45,430 bases of DNA, taken from NCBI GenBank assembly GCA_028279345.1, contig JANQNY010000013.1, positions 1 to 45,430 on the forward strand, given 5' to 3'. This DNA comes from Geminicoccaceae bacterium (GTDB lineage: Bacteria; Pseudomonadota; Alphaproteobacteria; Geminicoccales; Geminicoccaceae). Position numbers and translations under genes: made by a program. Shown here in pieces: positions 1-8,152 of the stretch. The notes under the pieces were generated by a model. That model saw only the letters and a list, made by a program, of their open reading frames with translations, had not been told where the DNA came from and did no database searches. Each line of letters begins with the position of its first letter. Position 1 is the stretch's first letter.

Positions 1-139
1 GCCAGCCTCGGTTCCGCTACGCTCCAACCCGGCTGGCGCCTATGCCAACACCGTGCTTCACTAACACTGCGCCTGGATCGACTGCTCGGGGCGGGTCAGT
101 CTCCCGTGCCCCGCCGCTCGGCCACTGGCCCAAAAGGGG

Positions 140-494
140 GCCCGCGACGCAGGCGATCGGGCGCTCACCTTCACGCGGAGCCCGGGGTGGCGCAGCGACG
201 TGCCCTTCGCGCCAACGCCGGTCGAGGCCTTGCGACCGGCGCGGCTGTGCATCGCCGATACGGCTTACGACAGCGATGCCTTCCGCCCTCTGCGTCAAAG
301 CCGCGGCAGCAAACCCGCATCCCCAACAACCCGACCCGCAAGCGGCGCCACCCCTTCGATGCCGCGGCCTTAAGGCATCGAAACCTGGTCGAGCGCGCGT
401 GCGGCCGTCTCAAAGACTGTCGCCGCATCGCCACCCGCTACGACAAACCCGCCGCCAACTAAGCCGCAGCCATCGCCATCGCATGCCTCGTCAC
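140..494 (+). mobile_element. Decayed IS5-family transposase fragment
   Basis: Remnant of the C-terminal half of an IS5-family DDE transposase. One frame (from about 143) reads like the family core, with CIADTAYDSDAF around 248-283 carrying the second catalytic Asp region. About 300 the homology moves to the next frame, reading IPNNPTRKR and then NLVERACGRLKDCRRIATRY, the typical C-terminal block that holds the catalytic Glu. A stop at 463 follows RYDKPAAN, after which homology-like residues (AIAIACLV) continue. At least one frameshift and one nonsense change therefore make it inactive. The stretch gagtctcgaccctag at about 522-536 could be the right terminal repeat. I could not find the left end, so the copy may be truncated by the window edge or by decay. 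Confidence 0.75.
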
Positions 495-611
495 ATGATG
501 GAGATGAAACATCAATGAACGAGTCTCGACCCTAGTGCCGACGCACGCCGCCGCTACGGCCACGTATGAGCGTACAGTGCGGCTGCTGGTCCTGCGCGCT
601 GGACGCGATCC

Positions 612-1802
612 TCAGGCGCTGCGCCGCAGCGGTGCGATCTCGTCGGCAGGTTGGTCCAGAAGCTTGTGGGCGATGAGGTTCCGAAGCACCTGCGCCGTCC
701 CGCCCGCGATGGCGAACATCCGCGCGTCGCGGCACATGCGCTCGAGCGGGTGATTGCGCGAGTAGCCCGCAGCACCCAGCAGCTGGAGCGCGTCGTTGGT
801 GACCCTGATCGCCTGCTCGGCGGCGAAGACCTTCGCCTGGGCAGCGAGCCGCGGGTCGGGAAAGCCCCTGGGGCCCGCGCTCTCGGCCGCGCGGTGGATG
901 AGGAGCCGCGCCGCGTCGATCGTGATCGCCATGTCGGCGGCCATCCAGCGGAGCCCCTGGAAGTCGGCGAGTAGCTGGCCGAACTGGCGACGTTCGCCCA
1001 GATAGTCGCAAGCATGCTCATGAGCTGCACGGGCGACGCCGAGTGCGACGGTCGCCGCGCCTACACGTTGGCCATTGTAGGCGTCCAGCAGCCGCTTGAG
1101 CCCCAGCCGTGGGCCCTCCGGCGGCACGAGCATGCGGTCGAGGGGGAGTGCGAGGTCGCGGCAGTGGAGCTCGGTCTCCGGCATGCCGCGGGCGCCCATC
1201 GCCGGCTCGCGCTCGCCGACGACGAGCCCCTCGTCCTCGTCGCGGATCGCCGTGAACGCGGCGATGCCTTTGCTGTCGCTGCCGTCGACGACCCGCGCAA
1301 AGATGAGATGAAGTCGCGAGACGCCGCCGCCCGTGATCCAGTGCTTGGTGCCGTTGAGCACCCACCGGTCGCCGCGGCGCACTGCGGTCGTCATCATGGC
1401 TCCGGCGTCACTGCCGGCGCCCGGCTCAGTGATGCAGATCGCTGGCTTGTCGCCGCCGAGAATGAACTCTGCCCACTGCCGCTTCTGTGCCTCGGTGCCG
1501 TAGGCCACGACGGCGCCGAGTGCGCCCAGATTGCTGTCGACCACGATGCGACCCGAGGTGCAGCAGGCGGCGGCGATCTCTTCGATGACGAGCACGGTCT
1601 CGAAATAGTTGCGACCAGGGCCACCATAAGCCTTGGGCACGGTCATGCCGATGAAACCCGCCTCGCGCAGCGCATCGACGACGACCCAGGGGTAGGCTTC
1701 TGTGCGGTCGGTCTCGGCGGCCGTGGGCGCGATCACGCTCTTCGCCACGTCTCGCGCTCTTGCCTGCAGCTCGAGCTGTTGCCCGTCCAGCACGTCGGCC
1801 AT
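612..1802 (-). CDS. Acyl-CoA dehydrogenase-fold flavoprotein lacking the catalytic glutamate (desulfinase-like)
   Basis: 396 residues, the usual length of an acyl-CoA dehydrogenase, with the family order: N-terminal helices, beta domain with ITEPGAGSD (about 124-132) and WITGG for FAD binding, C-terminal helices with ERRQFGQ and LLGAAGYSR. Both known sites of the catalytic base are changed. The MCAD-type position (YEGT) reads AGGT, placing Gly367, and the isovaleryl-CoA-dehydrogenase-type position before the conserved Arg is Gln245 (NGQRVGA). Arg85 (SGRIVVD) together with Gln245 fits what I recall of 3-sulfinopropionyl-CoA desulfinase of Advenella (Arg84, Gln246), an enzyme with this fold that releases sulfite instead of oxidising. 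A classical dehydrogenase is therefore unlikely; desulfinase is an inference. The ATG follows a strong AGGGAGGGG ribosome site. It is the last gene of the transporter series, 74 bases after the hydrolase gene. Confidence 0.85.
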   Translation of the reverse strand: MADVLDGQQLELQARARDVAKSVIAPTAAETDRTEAYPWVVVDALREAGFIGMTVPKAYGGPGRNYFETVLVIEEIAAACCTSGRIVVDSNLGALGAVVAYGTEAQKRQWAEFILGGDKPAICITEPGAGSDAGAMMTTAVRRGDRWVLNGTKHWITGGGVSRLHLIFARVVDGSDSKGIAAFTAIRDEDEGLVVGEREPAMGARGMPETELHCRDLALPLDRMLVPPEGPRLGLKRLLDAYNGQRVGAATVALGVARAAHEHACDYLGERRQFGQLLADFQGLRWMAADMAITIDAARLLIHRAAESAGPRGFPDPRLAAQAKVFAAEQAIRVTNDALQLLGAAGYSRNHPLERMCRDARMFAIAGGTAQVLRNLIAHKLLDQPADEIAPLRRSA

Positions 1803-1876
1803 GCTTGTCCCCTCCCTGCGCTCACGTGTTCGTCACCGTTCGTGAAGGCACTAAAGCCGTCAAGCGTGGCGAAACA

Positions 1877-3001
1877 TCACGGCAGGCGGTCGATGAAGGC
1901 GACCGCGGCGGCGGCCATCTCCTCGAAGACCGGGTTGGCGGGCTCGCAGACGGGCGCGTCGGCGCTCTTAGCCCGGAGCGGAGCGGCGAGCACGACCGAG
2001 GCGTGCGGAAGACCACATCCATGCTCGGGCGGCGTGGCCATCGTGCAGTCGTCGGTCACCGGTAGGCAGTTCGCCTCGCGGACATCGTCGATGGTGAAGC
2101 GTTCGACGAGAGCCGGCGCCTCGTGGCGAGCCGCTAGGGCGTCGACGCCGGCGATCGGCGTCGCGTCGTCATGGATCGAGTGGGCGATGAGTAGCGGTGG
2201 GTCGAAGCGCCGCCCATCGAGCGCCTGCAACGTCGAACGCCGAAGCAGCCCGAGCTGCAGCGCGCCATAGTCGGTGAGCAGGTCGCGATAGGGGCTCGTG
2301 CGGTTCCACGTGGCCTCTTCATCGGCCGACTGGGTCATCGCCACGAGCCGGTTGTTGCACCAGCGCCGGAGTACGTTGTTCTGGCGTTCCATCGCGGTGC
2401 CGGCGCACGCGGCTGCGAGTTTGAGCCGCCGCTCGAAATCAAAGGCGCCGGAGAACAGCAGGAGCCCGCCGTCGATGCGGTCGGGCGTCTGCGCCCACAG
2501 CCAGACCGCCAGCAAGCCGCCGGTCGACAAGCCGCCCACGGAGACACGCTTGCCGCGCCGCTCGGCGAAGGCGAGGGCCGCCTCCGCATCCACTTTCCAG
2601 CGTTCCGCCAGCTCCGGCACATGCGCCTCGGCCGACGGCTGCACCCGCCCGTGGCCCGTTAGGAGCGGCAGCACGACGTTGGCGCCGGCCTCGAACAAGG
2701 CTCGTGCCAGCGCACAGAGGAAGAACGGGCTGTCGCTCAGACCATGGATGAGCACGATTGCGTTCTCCCGCACGTCGCCGTGATCGAGCACCACGGGACC
2801 GGTCGCCGGATCGCGCAGCGCCGCGCTGTCGAGCGCGTGGGCCTCGCCACATCCGGCGATGTCGTCGTCGACGAAGCGCACCTCACCGAAGCGCGGCGCG
2901 TAGGCTTGAGCGAAGCTGGCGAGGTCGTCCTGGAGGTCGGCACGGGCCTCACCGGGGCCAAGGAGGCTTAGGAGGCCGATGGCGAGGCAGGTCCTACGCA
3001 T
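1877..3001 (-). CDS. Secreted alpha/beta hydrolase (serine aminopeptidase/lysophospholipase-like)
   Basis: About 374 residues from the chosen ATG at 3001. The N-terminus [21 protein letters not shown] is split here as MRRTCLAIG then a hydrophobic stretch ending in ARA, a plausible signal peptide, so the enzyme should act in the periplasm. HGLSDSPFF supplies the oxyanion-hole HG, and GLSTGG is the GxSxG nucleophile elbow. Later IAHSIHDD is likely the acid strand. Several Cys residues in the second half could form disulfides, consistent with export. The substrate is not readable from sequence. The open frame extends upstream to 3136, but that part lies inside the ATPase gene and the signal peptide fixes the start. 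The ATG overlaps the ATPase stop by 8 bases, implying translational coupling and a role linked to the importer. Confidence 0.8.
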   Translation of the reverse strand: MRRTCLAIGLLSLLGPGEARADLQDDLASFAQAYAPRFGEVRFVDDDIAGCGEAHALDSAALRDPATGPVVLDHGDVRENAIVLIHGLSDSPFFLCALARALFEAGANVVLPLLTGHGRVQPSAEAHVPELAERWKVDAEAALAFAERRGKRVSVGGLSTGGLLAVWLWAQTPDRIDGGLLLFSGAFDFERRLKLAAACAGTAMERQNNVLRRWCNNRLVAMTQSADEEATWNRTSPYRDLLTDYGALQLGLLRRSTLQALDGRRFDPPLLIAHSIHDDATPIAGVDALAARHEAPALVERFTIDDVREANCLPVTDDCTMATPPEHGCGLPHASVVLAAPLRAKSADAPVCEPANPVFEEMAAAAVAFIDRLP

Positions 3002-4604
3002 GCGCGAAGTCCCAGTTGCGCCCTGGAGCAGCGGCGACGAGGGTTCGTGTGTAGCTGTCCTCGGGCGCGGCGAAGACGGCGGCGGTCGGGCCGCTCTCCA
3101 CCACCTCACCGCGCCGCATGACCAGCACGCGATCACAGATCTGAGCCGCCACGCGCAGATCGTGCGTGATGAACAGGACGGCGAGGTCGAGGCGCGTGCG
3201 CACCTGGTCCAAGAGCTCGAGCACCTGTGCCTGGACCGAGACGTCGAGTGCCGAGACGGGCTCGTCGGCGATCAGGAGCGCCGGCTCCATGATCAGCGCG
3301 CGGGCGATGCAGATCCGCTGCCGCTGGCCGCCGGAGAACTGGTGCGGGTAGCGCTCGATCGAGACGGGATCGACGCCGACGAAGGCGAGCAACTCGCGGG
3401 CGCGCTCGAGCGCTACGGCTCGTGAAACGCCGAAGTTCATGGGCCCCTCGATCAACGAGGCCGCCACTCGTCTTCTGGGGTTCAAGGAGCGATAGGGGTC
3501 CTGAAAGACGATCTGCACGTGTCGGCGATGTGGTCTGAGCGCCCGCCGCGAGAGGCTTCCAATCTCTGCGCCACGAAGCCGGATGCGTCCCGCGCTGGGG
3601 TCTTCCAGCCTTGCGATGCAGCGCGCGGTGGTGGACTTGCCACTGCCGCTCTCACCGACCAGCCCCAGAACCTCGCCGGCGGCGATCTCGAAACTGGCGT
3701 CCTTGACCGCGTCGACGACGCGCCGCCGATCGAGCCACCCGCCCTGGCGGTAGGACTTGGCGAGGCTGGCGACCTCCAGCACCGTTCGACCGCTGCCGGC
3801 GCGTGCAGGGCGCGGGATGAGCGAGGGCACCGCCCGGATGAGCGCCTGCGTGTAGGCGTGTTGTGGGCGGTCGAGGATGTCGCGGACCGTGCCCGCTTCG
3901 ACCACCCGTCCGGCGCGCATGACGACGACGCGATCGGCGATCTCGGCGACCACACCGAAGTCGTGGGTGATGAAGAGGACGCCGGTACCGTGCGCCGCCT
4001 GCAGCTCACGAAGCAGGGCGAGGATCTGCACTTGCGTCGTGACGTCGAGTGCGGTGGTCGGCTCGTCGGCGATCAGCAGCGCAGGCTCCAGGACGAGGGC
4101 CATGGCGATCATGATGCGCTGCCGCTGGCCACCCGAGAGCTCGTGGGGATAGCTTTCGGCCATCCGCTCCGGCTCAGCGAGGCCGACCTGATCGAGCATG
4201 TCGCGCACCCGCTCGGCTCGATCGTCCGTTCCGAGGCCCGTGTGCGTGCGCAGCACCTCGTCGATCTGGTAGCCGCACGGGAGCACCGGGTTCAGCGCCG
4301 TCATCGGCTCCTGATAGACCATCGCCATGGCCGTGCCGCGTAAGGCGCGGAGCCGCCGCGCCGGCGCGCGCAGCAGGTCTTCGCCCTTCAGCTTGATCAG
4401 GCCATCCGTAGGCTGGAGCTGGCCCCTCGGTAGAAGCCCCATCACCGCCTGGGCGGTCACCGACTTGCCCGAGCCCGATTCGCCGACCAGGCACACGACC
4501 TCGCCAGGTGCCACGTCGACGCTGACGTTCTCAACGGCATAGGTGCGGTCGGCGCCCGCGGGCAGGCGCACGGAGAGTTGCTCGATGGTGAGCACAGGCG
4601 ACAC
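2994..4604 (-). CDS. Peptide-type ABC importer, fused double ATPase (DppD-DppF fusion)
   Basis: 536 residues containing two complete nucleotide-binding domains in tandem, powering the importer encoded just upstream. Domain 1 has Walker [11 protein letters not shown] near residue 41, signature LSGGQRQR and Walker [13 protein letters not shown]. Domain 2 has Walker [11 protein letters not shown], signature FSGGQRQR and [12 protein letters not shown]. No key residue is missing, so both sites look active. Fused ATPases of this kind serve dipeptide, oligopeptide, glutathione and nickel importers, so the substrate cannot be assigned. The GTG start at 4604 lies 2 bases after the stop of the permease gene; a second in-frame GTG three codons later is possible. 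It shares an 8-base overlap with the hydrolase gene. Confidence 0.93.
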   Translation of the reverse strand: MSPVLTIEQLSVRLPAGADRTYAVENVSVDVAPGEVVCLVGESGSGKSVTAQAVMGLLPRGQLQPTDGLIKLKGEDLLRAPARRLRALRGTAMAMVYQEPMTALNPVLPCGYQIDEVLRTHTGLGTDDRAERVRDMLDQVGLAEPERMAESYPHELSGGQRQRIMIAMALVLEPALLIADEPTTALDVTTQVQILALLRELQAAHGTGVLFITHDFGVVAEIADRVVVMRAGRVVEAGTVRDILDRPQHAYTQALIRAVPSLIPRPARAGSGRTVLEVASLAKSYRQGGWLDRRRVVDAVKDASFEIAAGEVLGLVGESGSGKSTTARCIARLEDPSAGRIRLRGAEIGSLSRRALRPHRRHVQIVFQDPYRSLNPRRRVAASLIEGPMNFGVSRAVALERARELLAFVGVDPVSIERYPHQFSGGQRQRICIARALIMEPALLIADEPVSALDVSVQAQVLELLDQVRTRLDLAVLFITHDLRVAAQICDRVLVMRRGEVVESGPTAAVFAAPEDSYTRTLVAAAPGRNWDFAHA

Positions 4605-4606
4605 GG

Positions 4607-5524
4607 TTAGAGCCTGCGCTGCAGCTTGGGGTCGAGCGCGTCACGCATGCCGTCACCCATCATGTTCACCGCCAGGATGGTGACCGCCAGGAACACGCCG
4701 GGAAAGAGAATGGCGTGTGGATAGACGCGAAAGAGGAGCCGACCCTCAGCCATGATGTTCCCCCAGGTGGGGATGTCGGTCGGGATGCCGACGCCGAGGA
4801 AGGAGAGGATCGCTTCGACCAGGATGGCCGATGCGCAGACATACGTCCCCTGAACGATCAGCGGTGCGATGGTGCTGGGAAGGATGTGCCGGGTCATGAT
4901 CAGCGGCGTCGGCGTGCCCATCGCAACCGCTGCCTCCACATAGGGCTCGCCGCGCACCGAGAGGACGATCGAGCGTACGAGCCGCACCACGCGCGGCACC
5001 TCGGGGATGGCGACGGCGATGATCACTGTCCATAGCCCGGCACCCCAAAGCGCCACGAGCGCCAGGGCGAGCAGGATCGACGGGATCGCCATGAGGCCGT
5101 CCATCATGCGCATGATCAGGCCGTCCAGGGCGCGGAAATAGCCGGCGACGAGGCCGATGAAGAGGCCCGTCGCCACGACGATCAGAGTGACCGCAAGGCC
5201 GACCAGAAGCGAGATCCGCGCGCCGTAGAGCACTCGGGCGAACAGGTCCCGGCCCAGCTGGTCCGTGCCGAACCAGTGGGTAACGTCGGCGGTCTTGCCG
5301 TCGGCGAGATCGACAGTGCTCGCGGCACCTGGGAGCTCGTTGCGGGTCGTCGGGTCCAGATAGCTCGGGTCGACCGGTGTAAGGAGCGGCGCGAACAGCC
5401 CCAGGAGCGCGATTACGACGAGGATACCGCCCCCGATGCGCACGCTCGGATCGGCGAGGAGCGCCGGCACCAAGCGCAGCGCCGTGGCCTCGGCGAATGG
5501 TGCCTGCGTGGCCTCGGCCTTCAA
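4607..5524 (-). CDS. Peptide-type ABC importer, inner-membrane permease (DppC/OppC family)
   Basis: About 305 residues, normal for DppC. A first membrane segment (GGGILVVIALLGLFAPLL) is followed by the DppC-type periplasmic stretch (HWFGTDQLGRDLFARVLYGA) and a five-helix core. The core carries the ATPase-contact EAA loop at about YVEAAVAMGTPTPLIMTRHI. The frame is open as far as 6262, but the upstream part is antisense-free overlap with the DppB gene and has no membrane-protein character. I place the start at TTG 5524, whose TTG shares bases with the TGA stop of the DppB gene (TTGA); an internal GTG about 17 codons later is the alternative. It pairs with the permease gene upstream to form the channel. 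Confidence 0.9.
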   Translation of the reverse strand: MKAEATQAPFAEATALRLVPALLADPSVRIGGGILVVIALLGLFAPLLTPVDPSYLDPTTRNELPGAASTVDLADGKTADVTHWFGTDQLGRDLFARVLYGARISLLVGLAVTLIVVATGLFIGLVAGYFRALDGLIMRMMDGLMAIPSILLALALVALWGAGLWTVIIAVAIPEVPRVVRLVRSIVLSVRGEPYVEAAVAMGTPTPLIMTRHILPSTIAPLIVQGTYVCASAILVEAILSFLGVGIPTDIPTWGNIMAEGRLLFRVYPHAILFPGVFLAVTILAVNMMGDGMRDALDPKLQRRL

Positions 5525-6462
5525 TAGCGGATCCTCGGATCGAGCACCAGATAGGTGAGGTCGATCATCAGGTTGATGAGGACGTAGGCGAACGAGAAGA
5601 GGAGGATGACTGCCTGGATCGTCGGGTAGTCGCGGGCGAGTACGGCATCGACGGTGAGCCGCCCGAGGCCCGGAATGTTGAAGACGCTCTCGGTGACCAC
5701 CACGCCGCCGATGAGCAAGGCAAGCCCGACCCCGATGACCGTGACGATCGGCACCGCGGCGTTGCGGAGCGCGTGGTTGATGACGACCGTGCGTTCGGGG
5801 AGACCCTTGCCCCGTGCGGTGCGTACGTGGTCCTCGCCCAACACTTCGAGGACGCTTGCCCGCGTGATCCGCGCAATGAGCGCCACATAGATGACGGAGA
5901 GCGCGCTCGCCGGGAGCACCATGCGCTCCAGAAACGGCCAGAGCCCTTCGCGGATGCTCGCGAAGCCCTGGACCGGGAACCACCGAAGCTCGACGGCGAA
6001 GACGTAGATCAGGAGGTAGCCGAGCACGAACACCGGCACCGAGAAGCCCGCCACCGAGAAGCCCATCACCAGCCGGTCGAGCCAGCTCCGGTGGTAGTAG
6101 GCCGCAAGCGTGCCCAATGGCACCGCCACGACCACCGTGATGAAGAGAGTCACCAGCGCGAGCGACAGGGTAGGCTCGATCCGCTGGCCGATCAGGGACG
6201 CGACCGGCTGTTTGAAGAAGAAGCTCTCGCCGAAATCGCCCCGCAGCACCTTGGCGGACCATAGGCCGAATTGCTCGAGCAAAGGCTCGTCCAGGCCGAG
6301 CTGCGCGCGGATCTCTTCGATCTGCTCGGTGCTCGCATTGTCGCCGGCGACGATCGCCGCTGGGTCGCCCGGCGTGAGGCGCAGCAGCAGGAACACGAAG
6401 ACCGCGACGAACAGGAGTACCGGTACGGTCGCCGCGACCCGCCGCGCCAGGAAGCCTAGCAT
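5521..6462 (-). CDS. Peptide-type ABC importer, inner-membrane permease (DppB/OppB family)
   Basis: 313 residues, typical of DppB. The N-terminus starts with the family pattern of a first helix followed by LLRLTPGDPA. A long periplasmic loop with QLGLDEPLLEQ and GDFGESF comes next, then helices and the EAA loop around VRTARGKGLPERTVVINHAL, and the C-terminus LDPRIRY. All are standard DppB landmarks. It forms the heterodimeric channel with the product of the following gene, with which it overlaps by 4 bases. It lies 30 bases downstream of the binding-protein gene. Confidence 0.93.
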   Translation of the reverse strand: MLGFLARRVAATVPVLLFVAVFVFLLLRLTPGDPAAIVAGDNASTEQIEEIRAQLGLDEPLLEQFGLWSAKVLRGDFGESFFFKQPVASLIGQRIEPTLSLALVTLFITVVVAVPLGTLAAYYHRSWLDRLVMGFSVAGFSVPVFVLGYLLIYVFAVELRWFPVQGFASIREGLWPFLERMVLPASALSVIYVALIARITRASVLEVLGEDHVRTARGKGLPERTVVINHALRNAAVPIVTVIGVGLALLIGGVVVTESVFNIPGLGRLTVDAVLARDYPTIQAVILLFSFAYVLINLMIDLTYLVLDPRIRY

Positions 6463-6492
6463 GCGCGCAGGCGACCGCGGGTCAGTGGCCGC

Positions 6493-8073
6493 TCAGTCGT
6501 CGACGCGCGCCGCCTGCCAGAAGAAGGTTGCCGGCCCGTCGATGAAGCCGCCGACCTGGTCGTTGCGAAAGGCCATCGGCACGAAGTACTGCCCCGCATG
6601 CATGTGCGTTGCGACTTCGAGCGCACGGAGCTGGATCTGCTCGGCGAGTGCGCGTTGCGCATCGAGGTCGGTCTCACGCGCGAAGCGGTCACGCAGCGCC
6701 TCCAGCTCGGCGTCTTCGGGCCAGCCGAACCAGGCGTCCTCGCCGGAGGCGTTGAAGCCCGCTGCTGCAATCGGGTTCATCACGTCGGCAGCGACCCAAG
6801 CGGTCAGGAAGGCATTCCAGCCGCCGTCCTCCGGCGGTTCCTGCTTGGCGCGCCGTGAGACGAGCGTCTGCCAGTCCATCGACTGCATGTCGACGGTGAA
6901 GCCGCCCCGCTCCAAGAGACTCTTCGCGACCGGTGCGAGATTGGTCAGCACCTGCAGGTCGGTCGAGTGCATCAACACCACCGGTGTGCCGTCATAGTCG
7001 GCCTCTTCCAGAAGTGCCTTCGACGCGTCGAAGTCCGAGGCGAGGGCGATCGCGCCGCCAGCGTCCGTGGCGAAGGGCGTATCGCAAATGAACATCGCGG
7101 CGCACACCCGGTAGAAGGCCGGGTTGCCGATCGTGGCGCTGACGAAGTCCTCCTGGTTCAGCGCGGCCACCGCCGCACGGCGCACCGTGGCATCGTCGAA
7201 CGGCGGGTGCAGGTGGTTGAAGCGGAACATGTACTGATAGCCGAGCGGGTTCGCGATCCGCACCTCGATGCTCGGATCGCCCTCGACCAGCGGCAAGAGG
7301 TCGTGGGCGACCTGCTCGATAACGTCGATTTCCCCTGTGATCAGCGCATTCACAGCGGTCTGCGCGTCGGGCATCGACACCCACTCGACGACGTCCACGT
7401 TGACCAGCTTGCCGCCGGCGGTCCAGCTGGGCGGTTCGTCGCGGGGTTGGTAGTCAGCGAACTTCCGGTAGACGACCTTGTTGCCCGGCTCCCAGGCGTC
7501 TGCGTCGAAGACGAAGGGGCCGGAGCCGATCGCCTCGTCGATCTGCTCGTCGGCCGGGGTTGCGGCGATGCCCGCCGGCATGATGAAGGGCACGTTGGAA
7601 CTCGGCTTGGCGAGCGATTGACCGAGCAGGCCGTAGGGCTCGGCGAGCGTGATCGTGACGCTCTGCTCGTCCGGCGCCTCCATACCTTCGACGAACTGCA
7701 TGAGCTGTTGGCCCATCGTGTCGCGCTTGCCCCAGCGCCCCAGCGACGCAACCACATCGGCACCGGTGACGGGCGCGCCATCGTGGAAGGTAAGGCCGTC
7801 GCGCAGCGTGAAGCTATGCGTCAGTCCGTCGTCCGACACCTCCCAGCTTTCGGCCATCTGCGGCTGCACGACCCCGTCGGCGTCGAGTGCCAGGAGCGTA
7901 TCGTACACCATGTAGCCGTGGTCGCGCGTGATGTAGGCGGTGGTCCAGATCGGATCGATGATCTTCAGATCGGAGTGCATCACCACCCGGAGCATGTTCT
8001 CGTCCGCCACGGCGGGAGAGGCCAGCCCGAGCGCCAGAGCCAAGGTCGTAAGCGCGCGTGTCGGTGAGCGCAT
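6493..8073 (-). CDS. Extracellular solute-binding protein of a peptide-type ABC importer (family 5)
   Basis: About 526 residues. The start is set at ATG 8073, preceded by AGGAAAGG, rather than the ATG at 8103. This start gives a clean signal peptide (MRSPTRALTTLALALGL, cleavage probably after AVA). The mature protein has family 5 landmarks: an early MYDTLLAL-like block (here VYDTLLALDADG), MAESWEVSDDGLTHSFTLRDG, FHDGAPVTGADVV and later FRFNHLHPPFDDATVRRA. Such proteins capture peptides, glutathione, opines or other amide compounds in the periplasm. The pocket cannot be read by eye. It follows the gamma-glutamyltransferase gene after 79 bases and precedes both permease genes. Confidence 0.93.
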   Translation of the reverse strand: MRSPTRALTTLALALGLASPAVADENMLRVVMHSDLKIIDPIWTTAYITRDHGYMVYDTLLALDADGVVQPQMAESWEVSDDGLTHSFTLRDGLTFHDGAPVTGADVVASLGRWGKRDTMGQQLMQFVEGMEAPDEQSVTITLAEPYGLLGQSLAKPSSNVPFIMPAGIAATPADEQIDEAIGSGPFVFDADAWEPGNKVVYRKFADYQPRDEPPSWTAGGKLVNVDVVEWVSMPDAQTAVNALITGEIDVIEQVAHDLLPLVEGDPSIEVRIANPLGYQYMFRFNHLHPPFDDATVRRAAVAALNQEDFVSATIGNPAFYRVCAAMFICDTPFATDAGGAIALASDFDASKALLEEADYDGTPVVLMHSTDLQVLTNLAPVAKSLLERGGFTVDMQSMDWQTLVSRRAKQEPPEDGGWNAFLTAWVAADVMNPIAAAGFNASGEDAWFGWPEDAELEALRDRFARETDLDAQRALAEQIQLRALEVATHMHAGQYFVPMAFRNDQVGGFIDGPATFFWQAARVDD

Positions 8074-8152
8074 GTTGCCTTTCCTGTGGTGTCGATCTCC
8101 CATGTCGACCGGAGGTTTTCACGGATCGCCGGGGCTCGCAAGAACTGACGCG

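Noticed and set aside
4607..6262. 551-residue permease starting at 6262
   Set aside because: The first about 246 codons overlap the DppB gene and are Arg-rich; the real start is near 5524, overlapping the DppB stop.
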